Source: Epiperipatus broadwayi (Eukaryota; Onychophora; Udeonychophora; Euonychophora; Peripatidae). From it: a DNA stretch of 64,000 bases. The position numbers and the translations under genes are program-made. Shown here one piece after another: positions 1-10,809 of the stretch (the stretch's first letter is position 1; each line of letters begins with the position of its first letter). The notes below the pieces were generated by a model. The model saw only the letters and a list, made by a program, of their open reading frames with translations. It made no database searches and was not told where the DNA came from. The DNA is taken from contig JAQFVV010000030.1 of the NCBI GenBank assembly GCA_028023455.1, forward strand, positions 1,566,501 to 1,630,500, in the 5' to 3' direction.

Positions 1-120
1 GGCTTCCATTGATTACTCTGGCTTCCACTGAGTGGCAATACTGTATGGAGAGTTTTGCCTGTTATAATAACAGTTATAAGCAAGCATAAGAAATGGTGAT
101 CATGTGATGTTTATTGGCTT
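1..120 (+). mobile_element. Family A hammerhead retroposon, right end only (A1)
   Basis: The window opens inside a copy of the dispersed repeat called family A here. It carries the conserved terminal block, including GAGAGTTTTGCCTGTT and the tail GGTGATCATGTGATGTTT. The same block recurs at about ten places in the window on both strands. The hammerhead part of this copy, if present, lies to the left of the window. The start is an artefact of the window edge. Confidence 0.8.
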
Positions 121-2230
121 AACAAAAAAATAGCAAAGTATTGTTAGATTATATATAACAAAATTATAATGATTGTATTAGAATTTTTGGTAATGTAACA
201 TGACATGTTTGATTTCTTAATTTTAATTATTTTATGTTAAATCTTAATTAAATTAAATATATCCAGTCTAATTTTAGTCTGAATTACAATTTAAAGAAAT
301 TTTTATTTTTTGCTTTTAGTAAGGGATTAAACATTTTTTTGATTATAAATAAACATTTTTGTCTCTTTAAAATTGTATCTAATATACTGAACTAATTTGA
401 TAGTGTTAAATTTGATGTTCAACATTAGACTATAATTCTTCTTTTGCTAACTATATGAAATAGATATTTCTATTTATTTCAATATTTCTTGTCATAAATA
501 ACCACATTTAAACAACTGTGATACTTAAAAAAAAAAAAAGGGGGGGGGGGGGTTGTTCAAGAGGTCATGTCATGTAAAGCACTGAAAATGACAGATTGAG
601 TTGGTCCAGGAACCCTTAACTTTTGAATTCATTATTGCACCATGGATCTAAACATCCAGGATAGTAGTTATTCTCTATGTTTTTTTCTTTCTATCTTTAC
701 TTTTATCTCTCATTGAGTATGGTCATTCTAACTCTAAAAGTACCCTCCCCCCCCCCAAAAAAAAAAAAGAATAAAAAGAAAATATTGAAGGAAAATAATC
801 AGAATTGCTGTAGGTATATAATTAAAGAATGGAATATGATTATGCAAAAGAAACAGAATTTGAATATATTGGCTATTTCCAACAAATATTAGTATACTTA
901 TATAAAATGATAATTTCAAAACAATAAAAGTGACTATAAAACCAAATACATATATAAGTACAATACATTAAATAAAGTAAACATCAGGACTTCCTAATAA
1001 GTTTATTTGGAATAAAATTATAAATTTAAATATTACATATCTTGCTATAATTTCATTAAATTTAATGTCAAATTTGTATTCATCTCATATAATGATTTAT
1101 TTATTTAGCATTTTTTGTTGATTTTTAAACAATTTAACTACTGGAAAACATAAAAGAATCTGTAGAGATTTTAAACAGGAGATAGATTTACTGGTGGTTT
1201 TATTAATCCTTCAATCATATCTCTGTATCCATAAATTTGGCTGATATTAACTATGTGTTTCATGTTAGTGTTTTACTACACCTTTGTAACCCAGTGATTG
1301 TTACATTCTATTTATGAATCTGATATGTATAGGAGGCAGATTAACTTAAGCCAGCTTTACACTCATTAATAAATTTTTGGAAAATAAATACACATTTAAA
1401 CTTAACAAAGAGTTTATTACTTTGAATATATATTAGTACTTCAGCTAGTGGCTTCGTAGTTGTTTTGTATTAAATTAACTTGAATATATAATTAGGGAAT
1501 CTTATGCTTCACCTATAGTTGTAGTAATTGTACATTTTCATTTATAATCCATATACACACAGTTCTTTATAGTGTTGAATGATAATGCTGCATTTTGTTT
1601 CCCTGTACTTTATTCTGTACTGTTAACTCTTCGCTGTTAATTCTGAGCTATATGCACTCTTTGGCTGCTGTGCTGCAGGCATGTCACTGTTTACACTGCA
1701 CACGGTGTGCAATACTGCTCACATACATTGATTTTGCTTTATTAATGTTAATTTTTGATAAAATGATCACATTACATTCTAATTTGAGATTATTACACAA
1801 TAAAAAGATGAGAAGATTATAATATGGACTAGACTGAAAAATTTTCAAGTTTATGTGAATTTATGGATTCTATCTGATTAAATATACATTTGTTTAGATG
1901 ACAATTTCTTTAATAAGTAGATAAATAGTTGATTCGTAATCCAAATAGTATTTAGAGAGAAAAGCATATATATAAAAAGAAGTGGAACCGAGTAGTCTGT
2001 GTATTCTCTGTATGTATTCTGCTGCCTGATGATCAGGGTGATATTTTCTTGGTACATTTCAAATTACCTGAAAATACTGCATTATTTTAATCTTTATTTT
2101 ACATTAAATGAAGGAGATTCTGGGAATGCAGTAAACTCTCGATCCATTGAATATGCATGCATTATTTTTTCAGTATAACATGCCATAGAAATATGTGATT
2201 ATTTTTGCAGATCCATTGCCTTTCAAGCTT
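121..2230. other. AT-rich intergenic DNA, nothing recognised
   Basis: No ORF here has a recognisable domain. Short ORFs at 677-892 and 1595-1822 have random-looking composition. Homopolymer junctions occur at 529-552 (A run then G run) and about 747-768 (C run then A run). No RNA gene was recognised. Confidence 0.5.
529..552. repeat. Poly(A)/poly(G) homopolymer junction
   Basis: About 11 A are followed directly by about 13 G. It is simple sequence with no feature attached. Long G runs like this, also seen near 3637-3647, are prone to slippage and sequencing error. Confidence 0.85.
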
Positions 2231-2325
2231 TTTTTTTCATGTGTCAAAGCATCAGCCAGGAAGCAAACCCAGGACAACTGCTTGTAAGGCAGCTGTGCTA
2301 ACCACTCGGCCACCAATGCTTGACT
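2231..2325 (-). mobile_element. tRNA-derived SINE (family S1), copy 1
   Basis: Read on the minus strand this begins with a tRNA-like head. GGCCGAGTGGTTAGCA fits the A box and D arm of a class II (Leu/Ser-type) tRNA. An anticodon-like stem CTGC/GCAG encloses a 7-nt loop. A box-B-like segment follows, diverged in this copy, then a short unrelated body ending GACACATG and an A-rich tail (the T run at 2230-2237). Two further copies lie at 29667-29769 and 58940-59047. The A/B-box layout and A tail are typical of Pol III-transcribed SINEs. It is not a functional tRNA because the acceptor stem does not close. Confidence 0.75.
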
Positions 2326-2840
2326 CAAACTTATTTTTTTACATCTGACATTGATGAATGATATCTCAGTACAATATATATTTTTTGTTTAAATAGAAGT
2401 AACAGCATAACATTAGAAAAGTTTAATTTGAGAATGTTTCATAAAATGCACTGGCAAAATCATAAATATTAAAATCTAAAATTAAACCCTTTTACCATTT
2501 ATAAAGTAAAATAAAAGCCCTTCTTCTGTTTCCAACCATGAAGAAGATACAGTTAATAAAGCAAATAAAAATTATGTAGAAAATAAAGATATCCAGCACA
2601 AAAGAATGCATCATAATTAGGTAGTATAAATAATACTTCACAATTATACTTAAGCAGAAGATATTTAAAATAATACTAGCAGAAATGTGTAAATATGTCA
2701 TTCATTTTAAGAAATTTTCCATGTAATAAGCAATAACAATAATTCTCACAATAAAAGTCTTTTTTTTTTTTTATCTTTGAAAGCATTTTATTAGATAATA
2801 ATAATAAGCAGAAGAAAAAGTTTTTCTTTAAATATCATTT

Positions 2841-4054
2841 GGTACTCGTCTATTAGCAGCTGCACATCACTTGAAGGAGCTGCTGTTTACGTGGCTGAAA
2901 CTATGGCTACTACAACACTACTTTCATAATAGCCATTTGTGAGCTGCGTGATATGTTCAGTAAAGAGGGTTCGCTACCATTTGATATGAGGATGTCTGTT
3001 GTTCAATTTCACACAAATCTTGAAATCTCTTCAAAATCATTGTCTCACACACCAACTGTAGTAGTATCGCATAGTAATAATTATCACCTTGTCAGCATGC
3101 TTTCCAATACATCTTGGAAGCTATTAGAAATTTGAAAAGGCTTGTTTTCAGAGAGATGTGGTGGATTCATGCCAAATTTCACATTCTCGATGAGATGTCT
3201 ATACACAACCGCTAGTTTCAAAAGACATTTTTGATCTTGCGCAGTGTTATTATTCCTTTGTATGTTGTTGTTGTTGATAGAATCTATGCTTGTTGTTGTG
3301 ATTTTTTTGAAAGCCAATCAATCCAAAGAGGTTTTTTTGGCACTTGTATTACAGATTTAAAAACCAGGTCGGCTGATAAAATACAAAAACTGGCTGGTTT
3401 CGGTTGGATTTTTAATTTTGTTTAAACATTTAATTTACTATTACAATAATAATGTCAATTTTGAAATAAAAAAGAAAAGTGTTTGGGTTTTGTTTTTTCC
3501 TTTTCATCGGCAGCTATGGCATCAAAAACAAAGTCAGCTGATTACTGATTTAATGAAGTGTTTTGGGTTGTTTTCGAATTTGTTTTAAACATTGAATGTT
3601 AGTATTCGAAGAATAACATGGGTTTTTTTTTTTTTGGGGGGGGGGGTTTGATTCCTTTTTTAATGAAGTGTTTTGGGTTTTTTTTGGTTTAAATGTTTAA
3701 TTTCTTGTTAGAAGAATAATGTCAATTTGGAAATCCAAAGGAAAACTATTTTGTTTTGGGTTTGATTACTTTTTTCATGAAATGTTTTGGGTTGTTTTTT
3801 AGATGATTAAATATTTAATTTAGTATTATAAGAATAATATTATTCTTGTACTAGTAAATTAAACGTTTTAACAAAATTAAAAAAAAAAACACAAAAAATG
3901 TAAAAAAAAACATTTTTAAATTCAGAATGCTAACAATAATTTAAATTTTTCAAAGCAAAAAAAAAAAAAGGCAGGCCCGGAAATGTTATATTAATAGGTT
4001 TTTAAAAAGAAACAGTGCCATTAAGTGATGTACAGCTGCTAATAGATGAGTACC
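2841..4054. mobile_element. Non-autonomous TIR DNA transposon with 8-bp target duplication
   Basis: The ends are inverted repeats of about 32 bp. The left end begins GGTACTC and includes TATTAGCAGCTG. The right end is its reverse complement with few mismatches and closes with GAGTACC. Both are flanked by an identical 8-bp direct repeat, TATCATTT, at 2833-2840 and 4055-4062. The element is 1214 bp and encodes no transposase; the ORFs inside (2953-3425) have no recognisable motif. An 8-bp duplication suits hAT, P or Merlin-type elements. The GG start is closer to Merlin than to hAT, but the superfamily is not settled. Its interior carries degenerate tandem units (next entry). Confidence 0.75.
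3418..3850. repeat. Degenerate tandem units inside the TIR transposon
   Basis: A motif recurs about four times, containing GTTTTGGGTTGTTTT followed by a TTTAAACATTTAATTT-like stretch and AAGAATAATGTCAATTT. Spacing is roughly 80-130 bp with many substitutions. It lies wholly inside the 2841-4054 element and is probably an internal subterminal repeat array of that family. Confidence 0.55.
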
Positions 4055-4062
4055 TATCATTT

Positions 4063-6531
4063 TCAATTTTATTAGAACAGTTTTCAAGTCAATGACGATG
4101 ATGAGAGAGGGAAAGTGAGCAGGATTTCATTATTAATGCAGAAAAATTAATATTAGACTTTAGTGAAGATAATAATATTAAGAATATTCATGTTTTTTTT
4201 TATTTACAATTCATAAATACTATATTGAAGTATTTAATAGCATATTATAAAACTTTTGGAATAATATAACTGTTTTCTTTCCACTGATCCAAGAAAATAC
4301 ATTTCTCTTTTTGACATGAAATAGACATAATAAGTTAAAATTCTTTTTTATGCTACTGTTGAATAATAAATGTTTTCTTATAATAACAGCATAAATAAAT
4401 GTATGTCCATGTAATATAATTTAATTAAATCAAAGGTTTTCTTTTTTAAATAAGTATAATTTTATAGGAGATATTTAAACAATATTATCATCATGACAAG
4501 ATTAGGAATTTAAAGTTTTTCATTCAAAATAAATTAATCTCAAATAACATTGTTTTAAAAAGAAGAGTATCTATAAGAAAAACATTATAAAGCAATTAAA
4601 TCATTTTAAAGTCATTAATACTATAGAGAAATTTAAAAATATGTTAAAGTAAACTTGAATATCAAATAAACTTCAAATAAGAATGAAAATCAATAATAGT
4701 TCTTACATGTAAGCAAAACATCACATGAGTGGGATACATATAAGAGAGTTTTGCCTGTTTTAATAGTCAAAACAATGACAGTGCTGTCTTTCAAAGTTCC
4801 ATAAAGTGTGAAATTTAAATAATATAAATTTAAACATCTAATAATTAGTTTTACCATAATGTTTACTGCAACATATATCCCTGTGCACTTGAAGTTTTTA
4901 ATTTAGAAATTGTAAGTCTCCTAGCAAATCATTACTTTTACTAAAAAAAATAAAATTATTAAAAAAAATTATACTTGTTAAATTAAAATGATTAAATAAT
5001 ATCCAGTAACAATGAATAAAATGTGAATGCAACATCCAGGGTGTGTGTGTAAGTGTCAGTTTGTCTTATTTATATTCCAAGTCATGGGATTATTTTATGA
5101 TTTCTAATATTGACATTTTAATTTCCACCACTTTATTTTATTGGTTTGAATCCAATATCTTACCAATCCAAGAAGAAATTTTAAAATAATCTCATTATAT
5201 ATTTATTTTTCTAAATCAAGTAATTTACATCTAGACAGATTAATTAATTATTACATTTTCTGTTAAAATAAATTATTTATAAAATTAAATATTATAGTGA
5301 AAATAAAAAACATTACAAAAATGAAAATTAATTTATTCCAAATAAAAACATTTTATAATATTTATTTAACATATTCATTTTAATTTAATTAAGTAATCAG
5401 AACATTTAGAATTGTCTTTTTTTTTTTTTAAAGATATTTAAGAAAAAATTTAAACAAGGAAGTGTTAAAGAAATTAATTATTTTACATCCATTCATCCAA
5501 ATATTCATGTATTCACTTTTTTAATTCTTAAAATTATCAGCTTTATTACGATTTTTTAACTAACTTAATCTAAAATATTTAATTGCAAGATATTACATTA
5601 CGATTAAAATTGAATTAAAGCATTTTAACATTTAATCCAAATATAAGGGTTTGACTTGGTTTTCAAATTTAATATCAATACTAAATCTTTCGAATACTTT
5701 AATATATACTTCTTACTTCTTCTTTGTCAGTAATTTTGTTTATTCATATACAACAATACATCTTATTAAATAATCACAGTATTCTTACACCTTTAAGCAA
5801 ATAATTTTTATTAATATAATAACAGTTTCGACTATTCCTGGCAGTCTTCTTCAGATCTACAAAAATTCAAATATAATAATACAACCAAAACTTATATATC
5901 CATTAATTCAAATATTATAATACTACAATTGAAACATATATATATATATATCAATAAACTATCAATCAATTGTATATATATATATTACTACTCTTGATCA
6001 CTATACGTCATTTATTACACTAGATTATTCAATCTTTAAAAGCTTAAAAAAAATTAAAATAATTTTAATATTTTATATTCTCTTATACATTTTAATAAAA
6101 TACTATTACATATATATCAATACATCCTCCCTATAAAATTCTTTTAAAAAATATAAAACTTAATTTTATATGTTATTTATTATATTACATTTTCAATTCT
6201 TTAACCTTTTAAATTTAAATCTTATAAAAACTTTCACATTTCTTAATAACTTATAATTCCTACTATTATAAATTAATTATTATATTTTATTTTTATTCCT
6301 TAAACTATCCATAAGTTTAGAACCTTTTGCCTCAATCTATTTCTCTATTTTTCCTTTTCCACCATTTTATTTTACTCTCCCAGCACCATTGTAACTTCCT
6401 TTTTCATCTTCTTTAACACAGCTCCTTCTATTATCTATTTAAACAGTTTAAATTTTGCTTTAAATCTATATTATATTCTGTTCATTTCCTTTACCTTCCT
6501 CTCATACCAATATTGTTTTAACCCTGCTGCC
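4063..6531. other. AT-rich intergenic DNA
   Basis: More than 2 kb of strongly AT-rich sequence without a coding signal. From about 6290 to 6520 the plus strand is pyrimidine-rich, like the reverse complements of the LINE remnants at 21.7-22.9 and 54.6-56.1 kb. No protein motif could be read, so it is not called a LINE. Confidence 0.45.
5811..5862 (-). other. Hammerhead-like core, degenerate (type D)
   Basis: On the minus strand CTGAAGA is followed by a hairpin whose arms are GACU and AGUC, then GAAAC. This is the order of conserved blocks in a hammerhead ribozyme. An extra A sits between CTGAAGA and the hairpin, and no nearby NUH site with a stem III is evident. It is either a decayed ribozyme or a look-alike. 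Similar blocks lie at 9180-9250 and in the foldback at 20359-21173. Confidence 0.35.
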
Positions 6532-6896
6532 CAAAGAGAAAGCATTTAAAATATCTATAAAAACCACATACAAACCTCTGACCAATGGTTTCATGTTTTG
6601 GCACTTCTTGGAGAGGCACTAGGATAGCTTCAGACACTAGATCTAATAATACCAACCCAAAGACAGCATCTACCTAAGAGTTAACTATTGAGTATATAAA
6701 TGCTGGCTTTGCAATGGTATTTTTAGATCTAGTAAATGAAGGTACCCTATCACCTCACTGAAAAGTTCCAAAGCATGAAACCATTGGTCAGAAGTTTGGG
6801 TGTAGTTTCCGGTAGAGATATTTTAAATGCTTTCTCTAGCTAAGCATTTACCACAAAGCTTTTTGAGCAATTAGCTAAACTGGGGTCATGTGATAT
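6532..6896. mobile_element. Family B hammerhead retroposon, inverted dimer (B1)
   Basis: The arms (about 6532-6680 and 6690-6835) are imperfect reverse complements; both contain AAAGCATTTAAAATATCT or its complement and the block ACCATTGGT. Only the right end carries a further 60 bp ending GGGGTCATGTGATATTTT, so the dimer is asymmetric. Each arm has a hammerhead-like block, about 6755-6790 on plus and 6585-6625 on minus. The GAAACCATTGGTC part survives, but the CUGANGA core is mutated in both arms (CUGAAAA and CCAAGAA), so neither ribozyme should cleave. The family is recognised from the better-preserved copy at 59690-60008. Confidence 0.65.
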
Positions 6897-7376
6897 TTTA
6901 ATCTTATTTGGTTTACAAACTATATTAACTAAGACTTAAACTCACAAATACTTAAAAATTTAATTACTTTAAAATTGCAAAGAACTATTTATAGGAATAA
7001 AATATCATACTTAGACTGCTAAAATTACTTTACAGTTATAAAATTGCAAAAATATTTTTACACTGACTAATGTAAATACGCATAGCATCAGTAAACAACA
7101 ACAAAGTTTATTCAATCTAAAAATTAAAATACTGAAAAAAAATTTTTTTAGACATCAGGCTGAAATATAACTCAACATTTAGCTTCAAAAAAAAAGGTCA
7201 TAATATATATAATATTTTAGAATAAATGTTTTTATTTACTGTGTGAATACTAAGAAGTTAAAAATCAGGTAAAAAATAATTTCTAATAAACTTTGTTTAT
7301 TCTGCAATAAAAAGCCAAAACATAATTGTTTTCTTCTGTCACAATATTAAAATAGAAATAAAACTAAATAAAACTG

Positions 7377-7455
7377 TGGCATGTCTAGAAATTAATTAAT
7401 TCAATCATTTGTTATAAAAATTATTGACTGAATTAATTAATTTCTGAACACCTCA
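7377..7455. repeat. Short inverted-repeat element (MITE-like)
   Basis: Two arms of about 34 bp sharing AGAAATTAATTAATTCA and its complement are separated by about a dozen bases. It could be an internally deleted mariner-like MITE. No clean target duplication is visible, so this is only a structural call. Confidence 0.5.
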
Positions 7456-7534
7456 TATTACATATGTGTAGGTGTGTGTAAGCCTGTACAGTGTATTAAA
7501 TTACATATTAAAACATAGTCCATTAAAGGTCTGC

Positions 7535-7872
7535 TCATTTCTTGCATATGTATGTAAATGGATTATTCTCCAGTACATGAGGGGTCACAATGACTAACAT
7601 CAATATGGGTAAGATAGCAACCTTGGTGACTTTGAACATTCCATCATCAGATTTTCAATAAAATGGATTGCTGAAGAGTTGTGGGTTGGATTAGTTTGAA
7701 GCCAGTCCATTAAAGTATGAAGATTGGCTATCTTAATATAAAGCTGAGCACTTATTGTGATTTCTGATTTAGCATAAAATACATATATTGGTGATTATTT
7801 ATCTTTTCAACATCAGCAATATGAGATGGCATGAAAAGTTGAAGGTCATGTAAAGGTCTGAGTTTGAATTCC
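7535..7872 (+). mobile_element. Family P hammerhead retroposon, partial monomer (P1)
   Basis: It shares long blocks with the P copies at 10180-10795 and 49925-50335. These include a CCATTAAAGTATGAAGATTGG segment, AAATACATATATTGGTGATT, and an end reading AAAGGTCTGAGTTTGAATTC. The hammerhead position near 7765-7800 is decayed: the CUGAUGA block is lost and GAAA reads TAAA. The left boundary is uncertain. Confidence 0.6.
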
Positions 7873-8364
7873 TTATATATTATATTAATTTTAGTAATAT
7901 TTTATGTTTAATTTGATTAAAAATTTTTTGAAAAGCAAGTACTAAATGAAAAAAGTAATTTGGATCTAGCACTAACTTATTTTCCATTAACCTTAAATTC
8001 TTGAAACCCACTTTTAAAAAAGACAGAATCCCATATTAATCTGTATTTTTTAAATTAGTAAGAAAAAAGTGCATAGATGTAGAAAAAAATATTGTCATGC
8101 ATTTTAATTGCCCTGAGATTTATTTGTTGGATAACGTGATAAATACATAAAATGACAACAATTAGTATATCTTGTTACTAGACTAATAAAGTAGTTTCCA
8201 GTTTTGTGTAAAACACTCTACATATTGACACTCAAATTAAATTATATTACCTAAAACTCAAAGAGGACTGTTTAACATAATAATATGAAAATATTATGAT
8301 AATAAATATTAGTAAACTTTATTATGTTATATATAGAGCTCGCAAATAAGCTCTTAACAATCTT

Positions 8365-8560
8365 TGCAGAATATCCTCAACCCCAGACTGGTTTCTGCTA
8401 CTGGCTTCCTCAGTGAAATGCTAGAATATTCAAGGATTAGATTAAAAATACCAGGACAAATCCAGCATTTTATCTAATAGATAACTTTTTTTTCAAACAT
8501 CTAAGTTTTCCAATTTAGCTATCTAATTTAAAGTCATATGAGACTGAACCAAGTTCAGAT
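8365..8560 (-). mobile_element. Family B hammerhead retroposon fragment (B2)
   Basis: On the minus strand CTGAGGA, a short GCC/GC hairpin, GAAAC and CAGUC followed by UGGGG lie in hammerhead order at about 8374-8416. The core residues are therefore all present, but the stem I complement (ending UUUCA) is mismatched or wobble-paired, so activity is doubtful. Upstream on the same strand the GGTTCAGTCTCATATG segment matches the other B copies at 16.8 and 59.7 kb. Confidence 0.55.
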
Positions 8561-10166
8561 ACACCATAATTTGTAACCTTGTTTGCATACAGATAATTAT
8601 TTAGAAATGAAAACTGAGAAAATATTCATTTTCAGAAAAGCAAATATTTGAAGTTATTATCTACTCAAAAAAGTGAAAAGTTGAAAATTTACCTGTAAAT
8701 TCAGAGAAGTTGAGAAACTTATTCTACCAAATTTTTAAAATAATCTACATTTACCTACAAAATAAATATTTATATCATTATAGGAATTAGAACAATGGTA
8801 GAAAGGAATGCAGTTATGCATTTATTTGAATTGTCCCAGGAAATTTATTTTATGGGATATTAGTTTTACTTTTGAATAAGGGTAAATGAAAGTGTTATAT
8901 TTCCTACTATTTTGGTATGGCATCTGCTTCATATAAAGAATAGTTGCATTAAAAGATAAAAAAGAATTACCAATAAATTTATGCAATCTATGTCAGTGTA
9001 AAAAGATCCTTATTGACAATCTTATGAATTTTGATATCAGGAAATTAACAGAAGTCTATGTAGGTAAAAATTATATTGTTTATTTTACAATTCCACTTCT
9101 TTAATTATTTCAATTGATATATACTGCCTATAATAATTTCTCTTGTATATACTTTAAAGCAAAAAAAAATTTTTAATAAAACTTCTTTATTTTTCTGACA
9201 GTTTTGACTGTCCAGCCGTCTTCGTCAGAGCTTTCTGAATCTTCCTCTGCAAGTTATTATAAGTAATATATATGAAGAAGTGCAAAAAAAGTAAAAGAGA
9301 ACAATAAGATTATATACTTCTAATTTATTTTTAATTCTACAATCTTACTTTCATCTGAAAATTCTCATATTTTCTAAAGTTCTGAAGCATTATTTGCAAA
9401 ACAATCACACCAAATTTAGATGATTTAAATAAAACTTCATGTATTTTTATTTTTTTATTTCAAAAATGCTGTAAATTTTTTTTTGAGATATAGAATCATC
9501 TCTCATACACCCTTATCAATGTAAACCTTCACAATGTGACCACTTAGTCTAATCACTGATCATGCATTTTGATAGATATTCTTCAGAATATGACAATGAA
9601 TTGTGTCTATATTTTGATAGTTCAAAATTTTAAACCCTGTGGAAATGCTCATAAAAGCAAATGACTTTCCATAATCTTACAAATCTAAAGCATAATGGTA
9701 ATTCATATTCACCAGGCCTTTTTATAATTTCTTTCAATATTTGGAAGTGATCCACCTATGCTAAAAGTACTTTTAAATCCAGCCTGTTCTTTTAATTGAT
9801 TAGAATACAAAGTTTGCTATAACTATAATTATCTTGGTAAGGAAGATAAATAGGATTTTATTATATCTTACATATCACAAAATACCCAAGGGAAAACATA
9901 AAAATATTCTTTGTATGTTTCATAAACCTTGTATACATCATCATCAGGGACAATATGTGCTCTAATGTTTATGGTCTATTTACTATGTTGGATTTCTGAC
10001 TCTGACTAATAAAAATGGTAGAGATAAGTTAGATTATAACATTAACATTTATTTATGACTCAATAAATATGAAAATAGTAATTGGTTAACAATATTCATA
10101 ATTTTACATAAATGGAAAATGGCATAAAATACCATCACTTATCATTGTTCTACATGGACAATGTAC
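8561..10166. other. AT-rich intergenic DNA
   Basis: No coding signal. Apart from the degenerate hammerhead-like block at 9180-9250 no repeat or RNA gene was recognised. Confidence 0.5.
9180..9250 (-). other. Hammerhead-like core, degenerate (type D)
   Basis: On the minus strand CTGACGA is followed by a GAC/GUC hairpin and then AAAAC where GAAAC is expected. The layout matches 5811-5862 with the same extra A after the core. The lost G12 would abolish cleavage. It shows that this second layout also recurs as a dispersed sequence. Confidence 0.3.
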
Positions 10167-10179
10167 ATTAATTAGGTAA

Positions 10180-10795
10180 TAACTGAAATACAGGCTTATT
10201 ATATACCTGTATTAATATATGTAAAATATAGTGTATATGAGCACAGACTTTCACATGACCCACCATTCTCCACTCTATCATAACACTGATACACTTAAAC
10301 ACATATATGTCAAAAAGATAAATAATCACCAACATATGTATTTCATGCAAAACCAGCAATCATCAGTTGGTCCAGATTATCATCTCTATACATATATGCA
10401 ATAAGGGTTCAGATATATATCAAGATAGCCAATCTTCATACTTTAATGGACAGGCTTCAATGCACTCCAAACTCCAACTCTTCAACCGTCCATCCAATTG
10501 AAAATCTGATGATGGAACGAGGCTGAGAATTTCATCACACCCATGTTGACTTAAAGTCAATCTGACCCTTCATGTACAGGACATAAACCATTTAATACAT
10601 ATACAAGAGATGGGCAGATATCTCTACTAAGTAATAACTGAAATACAGACTTATTATATACCTGTACCAATATATGTAATATGTAGGGTATATGAGCACA
10701 GACTCACATGATGCACCACTCTCAGTTTATCAGTGTTATGAGATAGAGTGGAGAGTGGTAGGTCATGTGAAAGTTTATGCTCATATACCCTATAT
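10180..10795 (-). mobile_element. Family P hammerhead retroposon, tandem plus inverted copy with 13-bp target duplication (P2)
   Basis: The element is flanked by an exact 13-bp direct repeat, ATTAATTAGGTAA, at 10167-10179 and 10796-10808. Inside, the terminal block TAATAACTGAAATACAG occurs twice in the same orientation exactly 455 bp apart (near 10176 and 10631), so there is one complete monomer plus a partial one. From about 10735 the sequence turns back as an inverted piece ending in the ATATACCCTATAT terminus. The minus-strand hammerhead at about 10321-10384 has intact CUGAUGA and GAAA, but the cleavage site reads UG instead of UH, so it should be inactive. Two internal AT-rich segments recur in the P copies at 7.5 and 50 kb. 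Confidence 0.75.
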
Positions 10796-10809
10796 ATTAA
10801 TTAGGTAAG

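Noticed and set aside
10500-10560. Second hammerhead in family P around CTGATGATGG
   Set aside because: CUGAUGA is present, but no correctly placed GAAA or NUH site follows and the stems do not form in other copies.
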